DNA from: Hadarchaeum sp964343275 | GTDB taxonomy: Archaea; Hadarchaeota; Hadarchaeia; Hadarchaeales; Hadarchaeaceae | Direction: 5' to 3' | Assembly: GCA_964343275.1 (NCBI GenBank) | Contig: CAYFIY010000001.1 | Coordinates: forward strand, 1-64,000 | Length of the DNA stretch: 64,000 nt | In this document: positions 26,019 through 34,547 of the stretch, one piece after another | Layout: each line of letters begins with the position of its first letter | How positions within the stretch are numbered: position 1 is the stretch's first letter | Notes under the pieces: generated by a model | Database searches by the model: none | What the model was told of the DNA's origin: nothing | The model's input: only the letters and a program-made list of their open reading frames with translations | Position numbers and translations under genes: made by a program

Positions 26019-26678
26019 ATGGAGATAAAAATTGCCCCTTCGGTGTTGTCAGCCGATTTCAGCCAACTTGCCAGTGAGGTGAAAAAAGTAGATGAGGCCG
26101 GAGCCGACCTTATCCACTGGGATATCATGGACGGCCACTTTGTGTCCAATATCACTTTCGGGCCAGCGGTTGTGAAGGCACTAAAAGGAAAGTCCAAGTT
26201 GCCATTTGATGTTCATCTAATGATTGAGGAACCAGATAAGTACATTGAGCAGTTCGTTAAGGCTGGCAGCGATCTGATATCAGTCCATGTCGAGACTTGT
26301 GTACATCTGCAGCGTACCATTGCTCATATAAAGGAACTAGGAGCCAAGGCTGGAGTAGCGCTCAACCCCGCGACTCCTCTTAGCGCGATCGACTTTGTGA
26401 TAGAGGACCTCGACTTTGTATTGATAATGACCGTAAACCCAGGATTCGGTGGCCAAAAATTCATCCCTACAGTCCTCCACAAGATCAGAAAGACTAAGGA
26501 GATGATTGAAAAGCGTGGTCTCTCCGTTGAAATCGAGGTTGATGGGGGGATAAACGATAAAGTTGTACCGTCAGTCGTGAAAGCTGGAGCTAGTATACTA
26601 GTGGCTGGTTATTCAGTATACGGGAGTAAAGATGTCAGACGGGCCATCAAATTGCTGAGGGAGAAAGCAAGAAAGTAG
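26019..26678 (+). CDS. rpe: Ribulose-phosphate 3-epimerase
   Basis: TIM-barrel epimerase interconverting ribulose 5-phosphate and xylulose 5-phosphate. Motifs: IAPSVLSADFSQL, IHWDIMDGHFVSNITFGP, FDVHLMIE, VNPGFGGQKF and VDGGIN, with catalytic Asp residues intact. ATG 26019 (219 aa, normal length) is preferred over the in-frame 25986. A transaldolase gene follows after about 100 nt, suggesting a non-oxidative pentose phosphate route, which is not universal in archaea. Confidence 0.94.
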   Translation: MEIKIAPSVLSADFSQLASEVKKVDEAGADLIHWDIMDGHFVSNITFGPAVVKALKGKSKLPFDVHLMIEEPDKYIEQFVKAGSDLISVHVETCVHLQRTIAHIKELGAKAGVALNPATPLSAIDFVIEDLDFVLIMTVNPGFGGQKFIPTVLHKIRKTKEMIEKRGLSVEIEVDGGINDKVVPSVVKAGASILVAGYSVYGSKDVRRAIKLLREKARK

Positions 26679-26740
26679 TAATATGGGCGACGTCCAATTG
26701 AACCTCCAATTGAGACGGATTTTATCGTGTCATCACAAAA

Positions 26741-26752
26741 ATATTTTAATTT
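26741..26752 (+). promoter_or_regulatory. TATA-like element before the transaldolase
   Basis: ATATTTTAATTT lies about 30-40 nt upstream of ATG 26782 in an AT-rich spacer, consistent with a separate promoter. Confidence 0.35.
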
Positions 26753-26781
26753 GATGAGTGATTAGTAAATTGGTTAAAAAT

Positions 26782-27690
26782 ATGAAGATATTTATTGATT
26801 CTGCAATGTTGGAAGAAATCAAGGAAGCAATTTCTTGGGGAGTAATCGACGGTGTGACGACCAACCCTAGTCTGATAAGAAAAGCTGTTGAAAAACAAAA
26901 AGAGATGGGCGAGGATGTGAGTCTGGAGCAGTACATCGGGGAAATTTGTAAAGTCGCTGGCAAGGAGAGGCCCGTAAGTTTGGAGGTTATGAGTAAAAAG
27001 AAAGATGAGATGATCGGAGAAGCTCAGACCATTTTCAAGAAATTTAATTCCATATCCCGGAACGTTGTCGTAAAAATACCAATAAACACCTTTTCTAATG
27101 GAGATGCCACCGATTACGAGGGTCTGATGGCGATAAATAAGTTGGCAGGAGACGGTATTCCCGTAAATGTGACCCTAGTGATGACTCCCGAGCAGGCACT
27201 TTTGGCTGCCAAAGCCGGAGCTGCGTACGTTAGCCCATTTGCTGGGAGGATAGATGATTGCATAAGACAAAAGATGGAGATTAATTTCAAAAAGAATGAT
27301 TATTTCGACTTAGAGCTGGTAAGGAATATTTCTGGAAAATTATTTGCCCATGGTTTTAAAAATTTAACAGAGGAGAAAATTTCCTCTCTGTATTCAGATA
27401 AGAAGCTAAAGATGACGACTAATACGCAGGATGGAGGGATAGCCAGCGGTGTGGACTGCGTCAGAAATACAGTCGATATCTTTAGAAAATATGACATAAA
27501 AACGGAGGTCATCGCTGCCAGCATAAGGAACTCCAGACAAGTTAGAGAGGTAGCTGATACCTGTTGTGAAATATGCACAGTGCCAATGGCGGTAATCCGA
27601 GAAATGCTCAAACATCCGAAGACAGAGGAAGGAGTCGAAAAATTCTATGCAGATGCTTCTGAGGCAAAATATGACGAGCTGTTCACTTGA
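26782..27690 (+). CDS. tal: Transaldolase family protein
   Basis: 302 aa. It starts MKIFIDSAMLEEIKEAISWGVIDGVTTNPSL, the family signature; the Schiff-base lysine is in VVVKIPIN and VNVTLVMTPEQALLAAKAGA follows. It is longer than the 215-aa MipB/TalC fructose-6-phosphate aldolase type owing to an insert of about 65 residues after YVSPFAGRIDD. The best call is transaldolase, but an aldolase activity cannot be excluded. It follows rpe on the same strand. Confidence 0.85.
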   Translation: MKIFIDSAMLEEIKEAISWGVIDGVTTNPSLIRKAVEKQKEMGEDVSLEQYIGEICKVAGKERPVSLEVMSKKKDEMIGEAQTIFKKFNSISRNVVVKIPINTFSNGDATDYEGLMAINKLAGDGIPVNVTLVMTPEQALLAAKAGAAYVSPFAGRIDDCIRQKMEINFKKNDYFDLELVRNISGKLFAHGFKNLTEEKISSLYSDKKLKMTTNTQDGGIASGVDCVRNTVDIFRKYDIKTEVIAASIRNSRQVREVADTCCEICTVPMAVIREMLKHPKTEEGVEKFYADASEAKYDELFT

Positions 27691-27719
27691 GTAATAATGT
27701 ATGATTCTCTTTACGATTT

Positions 27720-28481
27720 TTACCTTTTCATAGTCCAATCGTGTGAAGCGTATTTTTGACGGATGTCTAGGGCCAGCTTAGTTTCCTGTTCAGTCATTCC
27801 ACTCTCTGTGAATTCTACACTTAGAACATCTTCGAAAGATTCAGCCATCGTCTCTCGCACTTCTTTAAAGCTGGGTTTTATCTTCATCTCTCTTTCGAGA
27901 GTGGTGACCCGTTCAAAGACTGACGATATGAACTTGTCTGATATTTTTTCAGGAGTTACTCTTAACAACTCAAACATTTTGCGTACGTCTGGGGAAATTA
28001 AAATCGTCCCGTGCTGAAGCACCGAGCCCCACTGTCGCGTTTGGGCGCAGCCAGAAACCTTCTTGCCGTTCACCTGAATGTCATTAACTGGCTTAAAGTC
28101 CGCTTTTAGTCCTAACTTTTCCAGACCCTTTATTATCCCTCCGCATATGAATTTGTAGGAATCTATGATATCGTCGGGCATTTGCTCCAGCCTACAGACC
28201 ACGCTGTATGTCAGCTCTCCGTCGTGATCGTGAAACACAGCCCCACCACCGGTGATGCGCCTGACTATATCGACGTTGTATTTTCTTGCCACGCTGGGAT
28301 CAACTTCCCTATCAACACTTTGAAAACAGCCCAAGGAGACGGCGGAGGGCAGAAAGCGCCAAAATCTGATGGTGTTCGGAGATGCACCCTCGGCGTTAAG
28401 CCTCAGCAGGGTTTCTTCGATGGCCATGCTCATGAAAGCGTCGTCTATTCGCATCGGAAGCAAACGCCACTTATCGGCCAA
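27720..28481 (-). CDS. lplA: Lipoate-protein ligase A catalytic subunit
   Basis: 253 aa BPL/LplA fold: FWRFLPSAVSLGCFQ, the lipoyl-AMP signature VRRITGGGAVFHDHDGELTYS, and NDIQVNGKKVSGCAQT with the catalytic Lys. It lacks the C-terminal accessory domain, which is encoded by the gene just upstream, as in the bipartite Thermoplasma enzyme. I chose TTG 28481, 6 nt after GGAGGT; GTG 28487 would lie directly on the SD. Likely substrates are lipoylated H-protein or 2-oxoacid dehydrogenase E2, none of which is in the window. Confidence 0.9.
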   Translation of the reverse strand: MADKWRLLPMRIDDAFMSMAIEETLLRLNAEGASPNTIRFWRFLPSAVSLGCFQSVDREVDPSVARKYNVDIVRRITGGGAVFHDHDGELTYSVVCRLEQMPDDIIDSYKFICGGIIKGLEKLGLKADFKPVNDIQVNGKKVSGCAQTRQWGSVLQHGTILISPDVRKMFELLRVTPEKISDKFISSVFERVTTLEREMKIKPSFKEVRETMAESFEDVLSVEFTESGMTEQETKLALDIRQKYASHDWTMKR

Positions 28482-28529
28482 CTTCACACCTCCATATTGT
28501 CATATTTATAACAACTAAAACCCATGAAC

Positions 28530-28805
28530 CTAGCTCCTTGTTGCTCTCAAAATAGCTTCGACCCAATGTTCTGGTTCAAGCATCGGAGTCTTAGTACCTG
28601 TCGAGTCGTAAAACTTCTTCACCGTCACAAGCAGTTCTTTCTTGTCTACTTTCACGCCCTCAAGTGACTCCTCAAGTTTTTCAAGCGATTCCTCGGGATA
28701 GACAAAAAAATCCCCGCTAAAAGATATGCTCGAGATGATATCTCCGGAAAGAAGGAGTTCGACTTTGATCACGCCCTTCGGTGCTTTGAATTCCGCGTAT
28801 CCCAA
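28530..28805 (-). CDS. lplB: Lipoate-protein ligase accessory subunit LplB
   Basis: 91 aa matching the small C-terminal domain of LplA (KAPKGVIKVELLLSGDIISSISFSGDFFVYPEE...). In Thermoplasma the separate LplB is needed for lipoate activation. It starts at TTG 28805 close to AAGGTGATC, lies 48 nt before lplA on the same strand, and is probably co-transcribed with it. Confidence 0.85.
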   Translation of the reverse strand: MGYAEFKAPKGVIKVELLLSGDIISSISFSGDFFVYPEESLEKLEESLEGVKVDKKELLVTVKKFYDSTGTKTPMLEPEHWVEAILRATRS

Positions 28806-28816
28806 ATGATCACCTT

Positions 28817-28939
28817 TTAGCTAATTAACATTCTCGACATCTCTTCCTGCAAAGTATCGTTGCTGGTTGCAAACGACCTGAAACCCGATAAGGGGGGCAC
28901 GTAGAATTGGGTTGAGCTGTCGAGGAAAATCACGTTCAT
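28817..28939 (-). CDS. 40-aa ORF leading the lplB-lplA operon
   Basis: ATG 28939 is preceded by GGAGG (spacing about 4 nt) and an upstream AT-rich promoter-like TTATATTAATTAG. The frame reads MNVIFLDSSTQFYVPPLSGF... and ends just before the lplB SD. It matches no family I know. It may be a real small protein or a leader peptide controlling the lipoate-ligase genes. Confidence 0.4.
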   Translation of the reverse strand: MNVIFLDSSTQFYVPPLSGFRSFATSNDTLQEEMSRMLIS

Positions 28940-28986
28940 CCTCCTTACTAATTAATATAAGTTTCTCACTTTAAAATAACCGAAAA

Positions 28987-29436
28987 TTAAGTAGGTGTTA
29001 TCCCTTGTATGAAGGATACACCAATAGTAGCCAGTAACCAGATCGTCAAGCCAGCGATTATCACTCCGAACGCTATCGCTATGGAAGCAAGTTTGCGATC
29101 GAATCCTCCCACATACGCGATCAGCATTCCAGTATATGCCCCGGTTAGCGGGAACGGGACACTGACCAAAAGTGCGAGCCCGATCAGGCTTAAGTTTTGA
29201 TATTTCCTCGCGCGCTTTACCGAATAACGAAAAATCATATCGACGATTTTCATCCTGCGCCGCATTGGTGGGACTATGGAGTCGAGCAATAGGTAAGCTA
29301 TGGGGATTGCTAAAAGGTTCAGGAGGACGCAAGTGGCAAATATGGTTAATGGTGAGATGTCAGGATTGGACAGCATGGTAAGCGGGATGGCGAAACGCAG
29401 CTCCAAAAAAGGTATCACCGAGACGAGAAACGACAA
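28987..29436 (-). CDS. COG2426 small membrane protein (putative multidrug export family)
   Basis: 149 aa with four hydrophobic segments. The N-terminal LVSVIPFLELRFAIPLTM carries the family's E-x-R-x-A-I-P motif, followed by LLDSIVPPMRR and a GxYTGMLIAY loop. The function is unproven. I chose TTG 29436, about 7 nt after AGGTGAT; GTG 29448 overlaps that SD. Confidence 0.8.
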   Translation of the reverse strand: MSFLVSVIPFLELRFAIPLTMLSNPDISPLTIFATCVLLNLLAIPIAYLLLDSIVPPMRRRMKIVDMIFRYSVKRARKYQNLSLIGLALLVSVPFPLTGAYTGMLIAYVGGFDRKLASIAIAFGVIIAGLTIWLLATIGVSFIQGITPT

Positions 29437-29486
29437 CCAAGCTATCACCTGGAATCCCCAATGAATATTACTTCAGAGGTAAATCA

Positions 29487-30121
29487 GTGTTGGTGGGTAG
29501 GCAAAAAGGTGGAACTCAAGAGGTAGATATCTCATGCTACCCTCGGCACGTTTTTTTCGGCGCTAAGTTACTTGAAGTTTTTATCACGTTTGGATGTTTT
29601 TTGTCGCCGTTTTTACAAATGCCGGCTTCCGCGCGGGTTCTGTTGGTGGGGTTGGCATTGGGCTCAATTTTAATCTTGCTTAACCGAAAGCACAGACTTC
29701 CAGTAGTAAGTTGGTTTCTAAAGGAGTTCGGCAGGAAAGAATAGCTTACCTTTCCTTGAAAATGTTCGTTCTTCTTCGTCTTCGGGGCTTTTATTGCGGT
29801 CTGGCTTTTCCCACGATTATTAGCCATGGCTGCAATAATTATATCTGCGTTGGGTGATCCAGCATTCTATTTACTCGGCTAACGTGTGGGCAGGACGAAA
29901 CATCAATTAAACAAGGACAAATTTAGAGAACCACTTAGCTGGCATCGTCGTTGGCACCATAGGGGCTATTCCGTTCTTTTACCCGCCTAGAACATTGATC
30001 GCTGCTGCCGTTGCCATGTTCGTCGAGGGGATAGACCTTGGACCGCTAAAAAGTGTTCAATGACAATCTTACAATGCTCTTGATAGCCTCGCTGGTTCTG
30101 TTTTTAATTAGCTCCGTTTAG
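29487..30121 (+). pseudogene. Decayed dolichol-kinase/CTP-transferase-like membrane gene (COG0170)
   Basis: Pieces of one protein appear in order in shifting frames. These are: a hydrophobic N-terminus ending KHRLPVVSWFLKEFGRKE (stop at 29744); FFFVFGAFIAVWLFPRLLA followed by MAAIIISALGDPAFYLLG (stop at about 29880); LAGIVVGTIGAIPFFY and AAAVAMFVEGIDLGPLK (stop at about 30062); and DNLTMLLIASLVLFLISSV ending at TAG 30121. This order matches the dolichol/diacylglycerol kinase family. Three or more lesions make it a pseudogene. It fills the 380-bp gap before the next gene. Confidence 0.78.
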
Positions 30122-30123
30122 AT

Positions 30124-30768
30124 ATGATACATATGCGCTACAATCTCGTCGCTTTTGACATGGACGGCACGCTTATCCTCGGAAAAACCTGTTGGGGGGT
30201 AATACATGAATACTTTGGGGTCCAAAGTTCCGCCAACAACAACCTTATCGCATGGGATCGTGGACAGATCGATTATCTGGAATTCATGCGTCGCGATATA
30301 CTGCTTTGGCAACCGGTGCCCACCATCAAGAAAATCAGGGAAATTTTATCTTCCTATACCCTTGCTCCCAACGCGAGAGAAGTAGTAGATGAGGTTCGGA
30401 AAAAAGGATATCGGACGGCCATCATCACAGGCGGTCTCGATCTTTTGGCTGTTATGGTCGCTGATGATTTAGGCATCGCTAACGTCGTGGCGAATGAACT
30501 TGAGACGGACGGTCATGGTAACCTTACCGGTGAGGGCATCATCAAAGTTGATCCCAGTCGGAAGGACGAGACTTTGGCGGATCTGGCAGAAAAGCTCGGT
30601 GTCGTTCCGGAAGAGTGTGTGGCAGTAGGAGATAGTAGATATGATGTAAAATTCATCAATCGTGCTGGTCTAGGTGTTTCGATCGGTGGAGATTTAGAGC
30701 TTTCGCAGGTGGCCGATGTCGTTATTCGGGATTTTAATCATTTCCCACGGCTTTTGGATTATCTTTGA
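30124..30768 (+). CDS. HAD phosphatase, phosphoserine phosphatase-like
   Basis: 214 aa SerB-type HAD: nucleophile motif AFDMDGTL, cap region, motif II AIITGGLD, Lys in VDPSRKDETL, acids in VGDSRYDVKF. Candidate substrates are phosphoserine or another small phosphomonoester. ATG 30124 and ATG 30133 are both possible. It begins right after the COG0170 pseudogene. Confidence 0.85.
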   Translation: MIHMRYNLVAFDMDGTLILGKTCWGVIHEYFGVQSSANNNLIAWDRGQIDYLEFMRRDILLWQPVPTIKKIREILSSYTLAPNAREVVDEVRKKGYRTAIITGGLDLLAVMVADDLGIANVVANELETDGHGNLTGEGIIKVDPSRKDETLADLAEKLGVVPEECVAVGDSRYDVKFINRAGLGVSIGGDLELSQVADVVIRDFNHFPRLLDYL

Positions 30769-30828
30769 CCTAGTTACACCGTCGCACATAAATTTTAAAG
30801 AACCTTCTGACATAATTAAGACGTTCTT

Positions 30829-31440
30829 ATGCCAGTCGCTAAAAGACCGGATAAATTTGAAGTTCCAAGTTGGGAATATATTCATGAGATTTGCGTTCAG
30901 TTGGCGGATCAACTTAGACAAAGTAAATACCAGCCTGATTTGCTTGTTGCCATCGCTCGTGGAGGTCTGGTGCCAGGTCGTCTGCTATCTGACCTTTTGG
31001 AAAAAACAGATATTGCCACGATTAAAGTTGAACATTATGTTGATTTCTACAAGACCACAAAAAAACCTGAAATAACTCATCCACTGCCGATCGACATTCG
31101 AGGTAGAAAAATACTGATTGTAGACGATATAGCTGATTCTGGACACAGCCTCAGGCTAGTAAGGGCGTATCTTTTGAGGCAAGGCGCGAAGGATGTCAAA
31201 ATATGCGCGATGTACTTTAAACCTTGGTCCATCGTTATTCCAGATTTTTACGCGCGCGAAACGGATGCTTGGGTGTGTTTTCCTCATGAAACTTTGGAAT
31301 CGATAAGAAAGATCTACATGAAGTTGAGAAAAAAAGGAAAAAGCAAGAAAGAGATAGAGAAATACCTCATAAAAATTGGCATAAACCCTTTTTTCATTCA
31401 AAAGTTCCTTCCACAAGTTTCAAGTAAGAAAATAAATTAG
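30829..31440 (+). CDS. Phosphoribosyltransferase (COG2236 xanthine/hypoxanthine type)
   Basis: 203 aa type I PRTase: PDLLVAIARGGLVPGRLLSDLL, the flexible loop, and the PRPP loop ILIVDDIADSGHSL with acidic pair. A basic C-terminal extension of about 50 residues (KKGKSKKEIEKYL) follows. Probably purine salvage. An upstream CATAAATTTTAAAG is a plausible TATA region and no SD is seen, suggesting a short leader. The last 21 nt overlap convergently with the TOPRIM gene. Confidence 0.85.
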   Translation: MPVAKRPDKFEVPSWEYIHEICVQLADQLRQSKYQPDLLVAIARGGLVPGRLLSDLLEKTDIATIKVEHYVDFYKTTKKPEITHPLPIDIRGRKILIVDDIADSGHSLRLVRAYLLRQGAKDVKICAMYFKPWSIVIPDFYARETDAWVCFPHETLESIRKIYMKLRKKGKSKKEIEKYLIKIGINPFFIQKFLPQVSSKKIN

Positions 31441-31848
31441 AACTTTTTTTTTTTGTGCTTGCTGGGTTTGCAGAAATTTTGCCATCCCCTCGATATCTTT
31501 CACTTCCCTGCGTACTAGTGATTTTAACTTGTCTCTGAATTCAGTTATTGGCTCCACAGAACTTCGCTTCATGTGCTTTGCAATAAAATTTGCCAGTTTA
31601 TCTCCAGTTCTGTCGAAGTCTGGGAGAACTATCACTTTTTTGGCGGAGGAAAAACCCTCTACGAAATGCAATAATGACTTACCGTTCGATACCTTGTGGA
31701 AGCACCCCTCGATACCAAGCTTCTTTAAGGAGCTTACATCGCACTTGCCCTCGACAATTATTGGAATTCCCTCGGAGGCATGCTGCCTTAGTTCAGCTAG
31801 CAATTTATTGACCGTCTCCCAGGCTTCATTGTTCAACAAATCTATCAC
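31420..31848 (-). CDS. Small TOPRIM-domain protein (COG1658-like)
   Basis: 142 aa. TOPRIM motifs: IPIIVEGKCDVSSLKKLG (Glu) and VIVLPDFDRTGDKL (DxD). Similar to stand-alone primase-like/ribonuclease M5-like TOPRIM proteins; the biological role in archaea is unclear. It starts at GTG 31848 without a clear SD, 25 nt after a small zinc-finger gene on the same strand. A lysine-rich tail overlaps the convergent PRTase gene by 21 nt. Confidence 0.82.
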   Translation of the reverse strand: MIDLLNNEAWETVNKLLAELRQHASEGIPIIVEGKCDVSSLKKLGIEGCFHKVSNGKSLLHFVEGFSSAKKVIVLPDFDRTGDKLANFIAKHMKRSSVEPITEFRDKLKSLVRREVKDIEGMAKFLQTQQAQKKKVLIYFLT

Positions 31849-31873
31849 GGTAACTTGTGCCTACTTCATCTAC

Positions 31874-32038
31874 CTATCGTCGATCCAGAGGCATTTTCCG
31901 AGGTACCTTGCATACGTTGATCTCATGAGCGAAACAACGAGAGCAGACTGTAAACCAACATACTCCACAACGATGAACGTCATATCTGGTTCGTCCGCAT
32001 ATCGCACAGGTTCCTGCCATCATACCCATAATACCCAT
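31874..32038 (-). CDS. Small zinc-finger protein
   Basis: 54 aa from ATG 32038. Cysteine pairs CAICGRTRYDVHRCGVC and TVCSRC are spaced as a zinc-binding module. The frame is open upstream to 32107, but the start is set by an AT-rich TATA-like stretch just before 32038. It is followed by the TOPRIM gene, so the two may work together. No named family is recognised. Confidence 0.6.
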   Translation of the reverse strand: MGIMGMMAGTCAICGRTRYDVHRCGVCWFTVCSRCFAHEINVCKVPRKMPLDRR

Positions 32039-32089
32039 AAATAAGCTTTCAAATAAGTAAATTAAATGTTTTTTTGCGGTGGGATATAT

Positions 32090-33013
32090 ATGGCAGAACA
32101 CGCTCACACGGATGCCTACGGTCGCAATAGATCACAGCGAGTACTTATGATGGTATTTTCGATAACTGTCATAATGTTCGTGGTGGAGCTTGTTGGGGGT
32201 ATTTTGAGTAACAGTCTCGCTCTTATTGGGGACTCAGGGCACATGCTGATGGACTCGGTGGCGTTGGGCGTTAGCGTGTTGGCTTTTAAATTTGCCAGAA
32301 AACCCGTCACCGTCCGTAAGACATATGGCTATTACAGGTTGGAAATATTAGCGGCGCTTGCGAACGGTGTGCTGTTGGTTTTCGTTTCCCTGTACATATT
32401 CTACGAGGCGTTTCTCAGACTCACGGGGATTTTCGAGGTGCAGGCCCAAACAATGTTCTCTGTCGCCGTAGCTGGGTTGGTTGTGAATCTTGTGGCGGTC
32501 TACCTCCTGTGGGGGTCGAAAGAAAAAAATCTCAACGTCAAGGGTGCATTCTTACATGTTTTCGCGGACATGATATCATCAATCGGTGTCATTATTGCAG
32601 CTGTAATAATTTACTTCACGGGCGCATTCGTTGTGGACTCCTTTATGGGTATTCTGATAGGGGGGATAATCCTAAGGAGTGCATTCGGTCTGTTGAGCGA
32701 GTCAAGCAAGGTTCTTTTAGAATCTGCCCCCGAAGGAATCGATGTCGATGATGTCATCAATAGCATAAATAAAGTAAAAGGCGTCCGTAGTGTGCACGAT
32801 ATGCATATATGGTCGATAAGTTCTGGGATAAATGCTTTGAGCGGACACGTTGTCATCGAAGATCAGATGGTGAGCAAATCTAGAGGCGTTCTTAAAAAAA
32901 TTACCCGAACGCTTGAAAATAATTTCGTCATAGTGCACACTACCCTCCAGCTAGAGTGTGAGGTATGTGTCGGTCCCACGGTCTGCGGGATATCTGCTGA
33001 AGAAAAACACTGA
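32090..33013 (+). CDS. CDF-family cation efflux transporter
   Basis: 307 aa, six transmembrane segments. Zinc-site motifs GDSGHMLMDSVALG (TM2) and HVFADMISSIGVI (TM5), and a cytoplasmic C-terminal domain with HDMHIWSISSGINALSGHV. Exports Zn2+ or a similar divalent cation by proton exchange. I chose ATG 32090 (MAEHAHTD) with GGTG upstream; ATG 32066 is in frame. It is divergent from the zinc-finger gene, with a shared AT-rich promoter region. Confidence 0.93.
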   Translation: MAEHAHTDAYGRNRSQRVLMMVFSITVIMFVVELVGGILSNSLALIGDSGHMLMDSVALGVSVLAFKFARKPVTVRKTYGYYRLEILAALANGVLLVFVSLYIFYEAFLRLTGIFEVQAQTMFSVAVAGLVVNLVAVYLLWGSKEKNLNVKGAFLHVFADMISSIGVIIAAVIIYFTGAFVVDSFMGILIGGIILRSAFGLLSESSKVLLESAPEGIDVDDVINSINKVKGVRSVHDMHIWSISSGINALSGHVVIEDQMVSKSRGVLKKITRTLENNFVIVHTTLQLECEVCVGPTVCGISAEEKH

Positions 33014-33077
33014 GTCGCTATTTTGGTATCTTGGTGGAAGGATAGAGCAACTATTTCAAAAAATCGGCCTAAATAAA

Positions 33078-34028
33078 TCAGCACCTGCTCTCATTTAGTG
33101 TCGCGCCAAATTTTTCAACTATCATTGCAGCTAATTTTCCGCCTGATTGACCCGCTTCCTCGATACTTTTCCCCTTGCTGAGACCGAACAAAACTCCTGA
33201 CGCATAGAAATCACCCGCTCCGGTGGTATCGATGACTTTTGTGGAATGCCCTGGAATCGAAAATTCCCCTCCACCTGAAAAGATCACCGATCCCATTTTA
33301 CCCTTTTTCAGGCAAATGATGTCGATATCAGAAGTTAGGTTTCGCGCCGCCTGGTGGTCGCCTGATCCCGTGAGGGCCTTCAACTCGTCCTCGTTTGTGA
33401 ACAAAATATCTGCGCGTGAAATGATTTTTTTTATCCTCTCTCTGTATTCGCTTACCATAGGCGGGCTCTCTAAGGAAATAGAGATGCGACCTTTGCTTCC
33501 TTCCACAAGATCCATGGCGTCCCGGGCACTTCTCGCGACCGCCTCTTCCCTGAGGAGCGTGATAGTGGTCAAGTAAAGAAAATTTGATCTTTTTATCCCC
33601 TCGGATGGTAATGAGCTGTAGTCCACACCGTTCCCGAGATTAACCGCGAAGGTTCGCTGGCCATCACGGGTGACAAACGCCATGATTTTACCAGTATTAC
33701 CCGACCCCTTTTCCAGAAATGAATCAACCCCATGTTTTCCCAGGCCCGACTCAAAGATCTCGCCCTCAGTGTCATCGGCTATCATACCTGCGTAAGCTGA
33801 TTTGCCGCCGAGGTAAGACACGCCTTCGCATGTGTTGCGGGAGTTATCTCCTGGAAAACAGGCAAATATGGAATCGGTTAGCTTTGATTGTATCGTGTTA
33901 AGTTTTTCGCAGGAGATGTAGTTCGAGGCGCCCTTTATTAGCTCATTTTTCTCGAGGAAACTGTCAGTGGTTCGCACGAAATAATCTATGAGCGCGGTTC
34001 CAATCCCGAACACATCGTATTGGGGCAT
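33078..34028 (-). CDS. PfkB-family carbohydrate/nucleoside kinase
   Basis: 316 aa ribokinase fold. Signature 1 region GGKSAYAGMIADD, then the catalytic-base/anion-hole motif VIDTTGAGDFYASGVLFG near residue 275. The order and length resemble adenosine kinase-type archaeal members, but the substrate (adenosine, ribose or another sugar) cannot be told. Confidence 0.88.
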   Translation of the reverse strand: MPQYDVFGIGTALIDYFVRTTDSFLEKNELIKGASNYISCEKLNTIQSKLTDSIFACFPGDNSRNTCEGVSYLGGKSAYAGMIADDTEGEIFESGLGKHGVDSFLEKGSGNTGKIMAFVTRDGQRTFAVNLGNGVDYSSLPSEGIKRSNFLYLTTITLLREEAVARSARDAMDLVEGSKGRISISLESPPMVSEYRERIKKIISRADILFTNEDELKALTGSGDHQAARNLTSDIDIICLKKGKMGSVIFSGGGEFSIPGHSTKVIDTTGAGDFYASGVLFGLSKGKSIEEAGQSGGKLAAMIVEKFGATLNESRC

Positions 34029-34037
34029 CGATTTACA

Positions 34038-34547
34038 CTAGTAAGGTCTACTCTTTAAACCCAATCTGTAACCTACGAAATTAGTGGCTAGATGAATGGG
34101 CAATGTAATTATTAGGATGGCTAAAATCACATCCCAACCAGGCGCTACCAATGGGCTTGTTAGCAATAGGGCGAAAACGACGAAACCGAGCTGATCTAAC
34201 ACAGGCGCCGTATCACCACGTGCGATGTTAAGGCGCCGCTTTACAAAACTGCCGAGGAGGTCTCCAGTGAGAGCCCCCAAGGCCAATAGGAACCCGTGGA
34301 TGAAATATGTGGAAAACTGGCCAGTGGCGGTTCCTTGTAATACCCCTAATATGGTGCCGGCGATTAGTCCAGCAGCGAAACCTCGAATGGTTTTGCCTGG
34401 ACCAAAGATGCGGCGCCTATCGGTGAACTTACGTCCCCAGTCTAATGGAGTACCTCCGCCCAGTATAACGGGTGCAGCGTTAGCCACATATGCCGGTAGT
34501 ATGAACCATATTGCTCCGACGATGAGCTCGAACAGGCCGTCGGTCAT
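34038..34547 (-). CDS. carS: CDP-archaeol synthase CarS
   Basis: 169 aa integral membrane CTP transferase making CDP-archaeol from digeranylgeranylglyceryl phosphate. Motifs ANAAPVILGGGTPLD, GPGKTIRGF, GDLLGSFVKRRLNIARGDTAPVLDQLGF are typical. ATG 34547 overlaps the stop of the TrmB-like gene (ATGA), so it is coupled to a regulator. Tes, acting later in lipid synthesis, lies just beyond and is divergent. Confidence 0.95.
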   Translation of the reverse strand: MTDGLFELIVGAIWFILPAYVANAAPVILGGGTPLDWGRKFTDRRRIFGPGKTIRGFAAGLIAGTILGVLQGTATGQFSTYFIHGFLLALGALTGDLLGSFVKRRLNIARGDTAPVLDQLGFVVFALLLTSPLVAPGWDVILAILIITLPIHLATNFVGYRLGLKSRPY

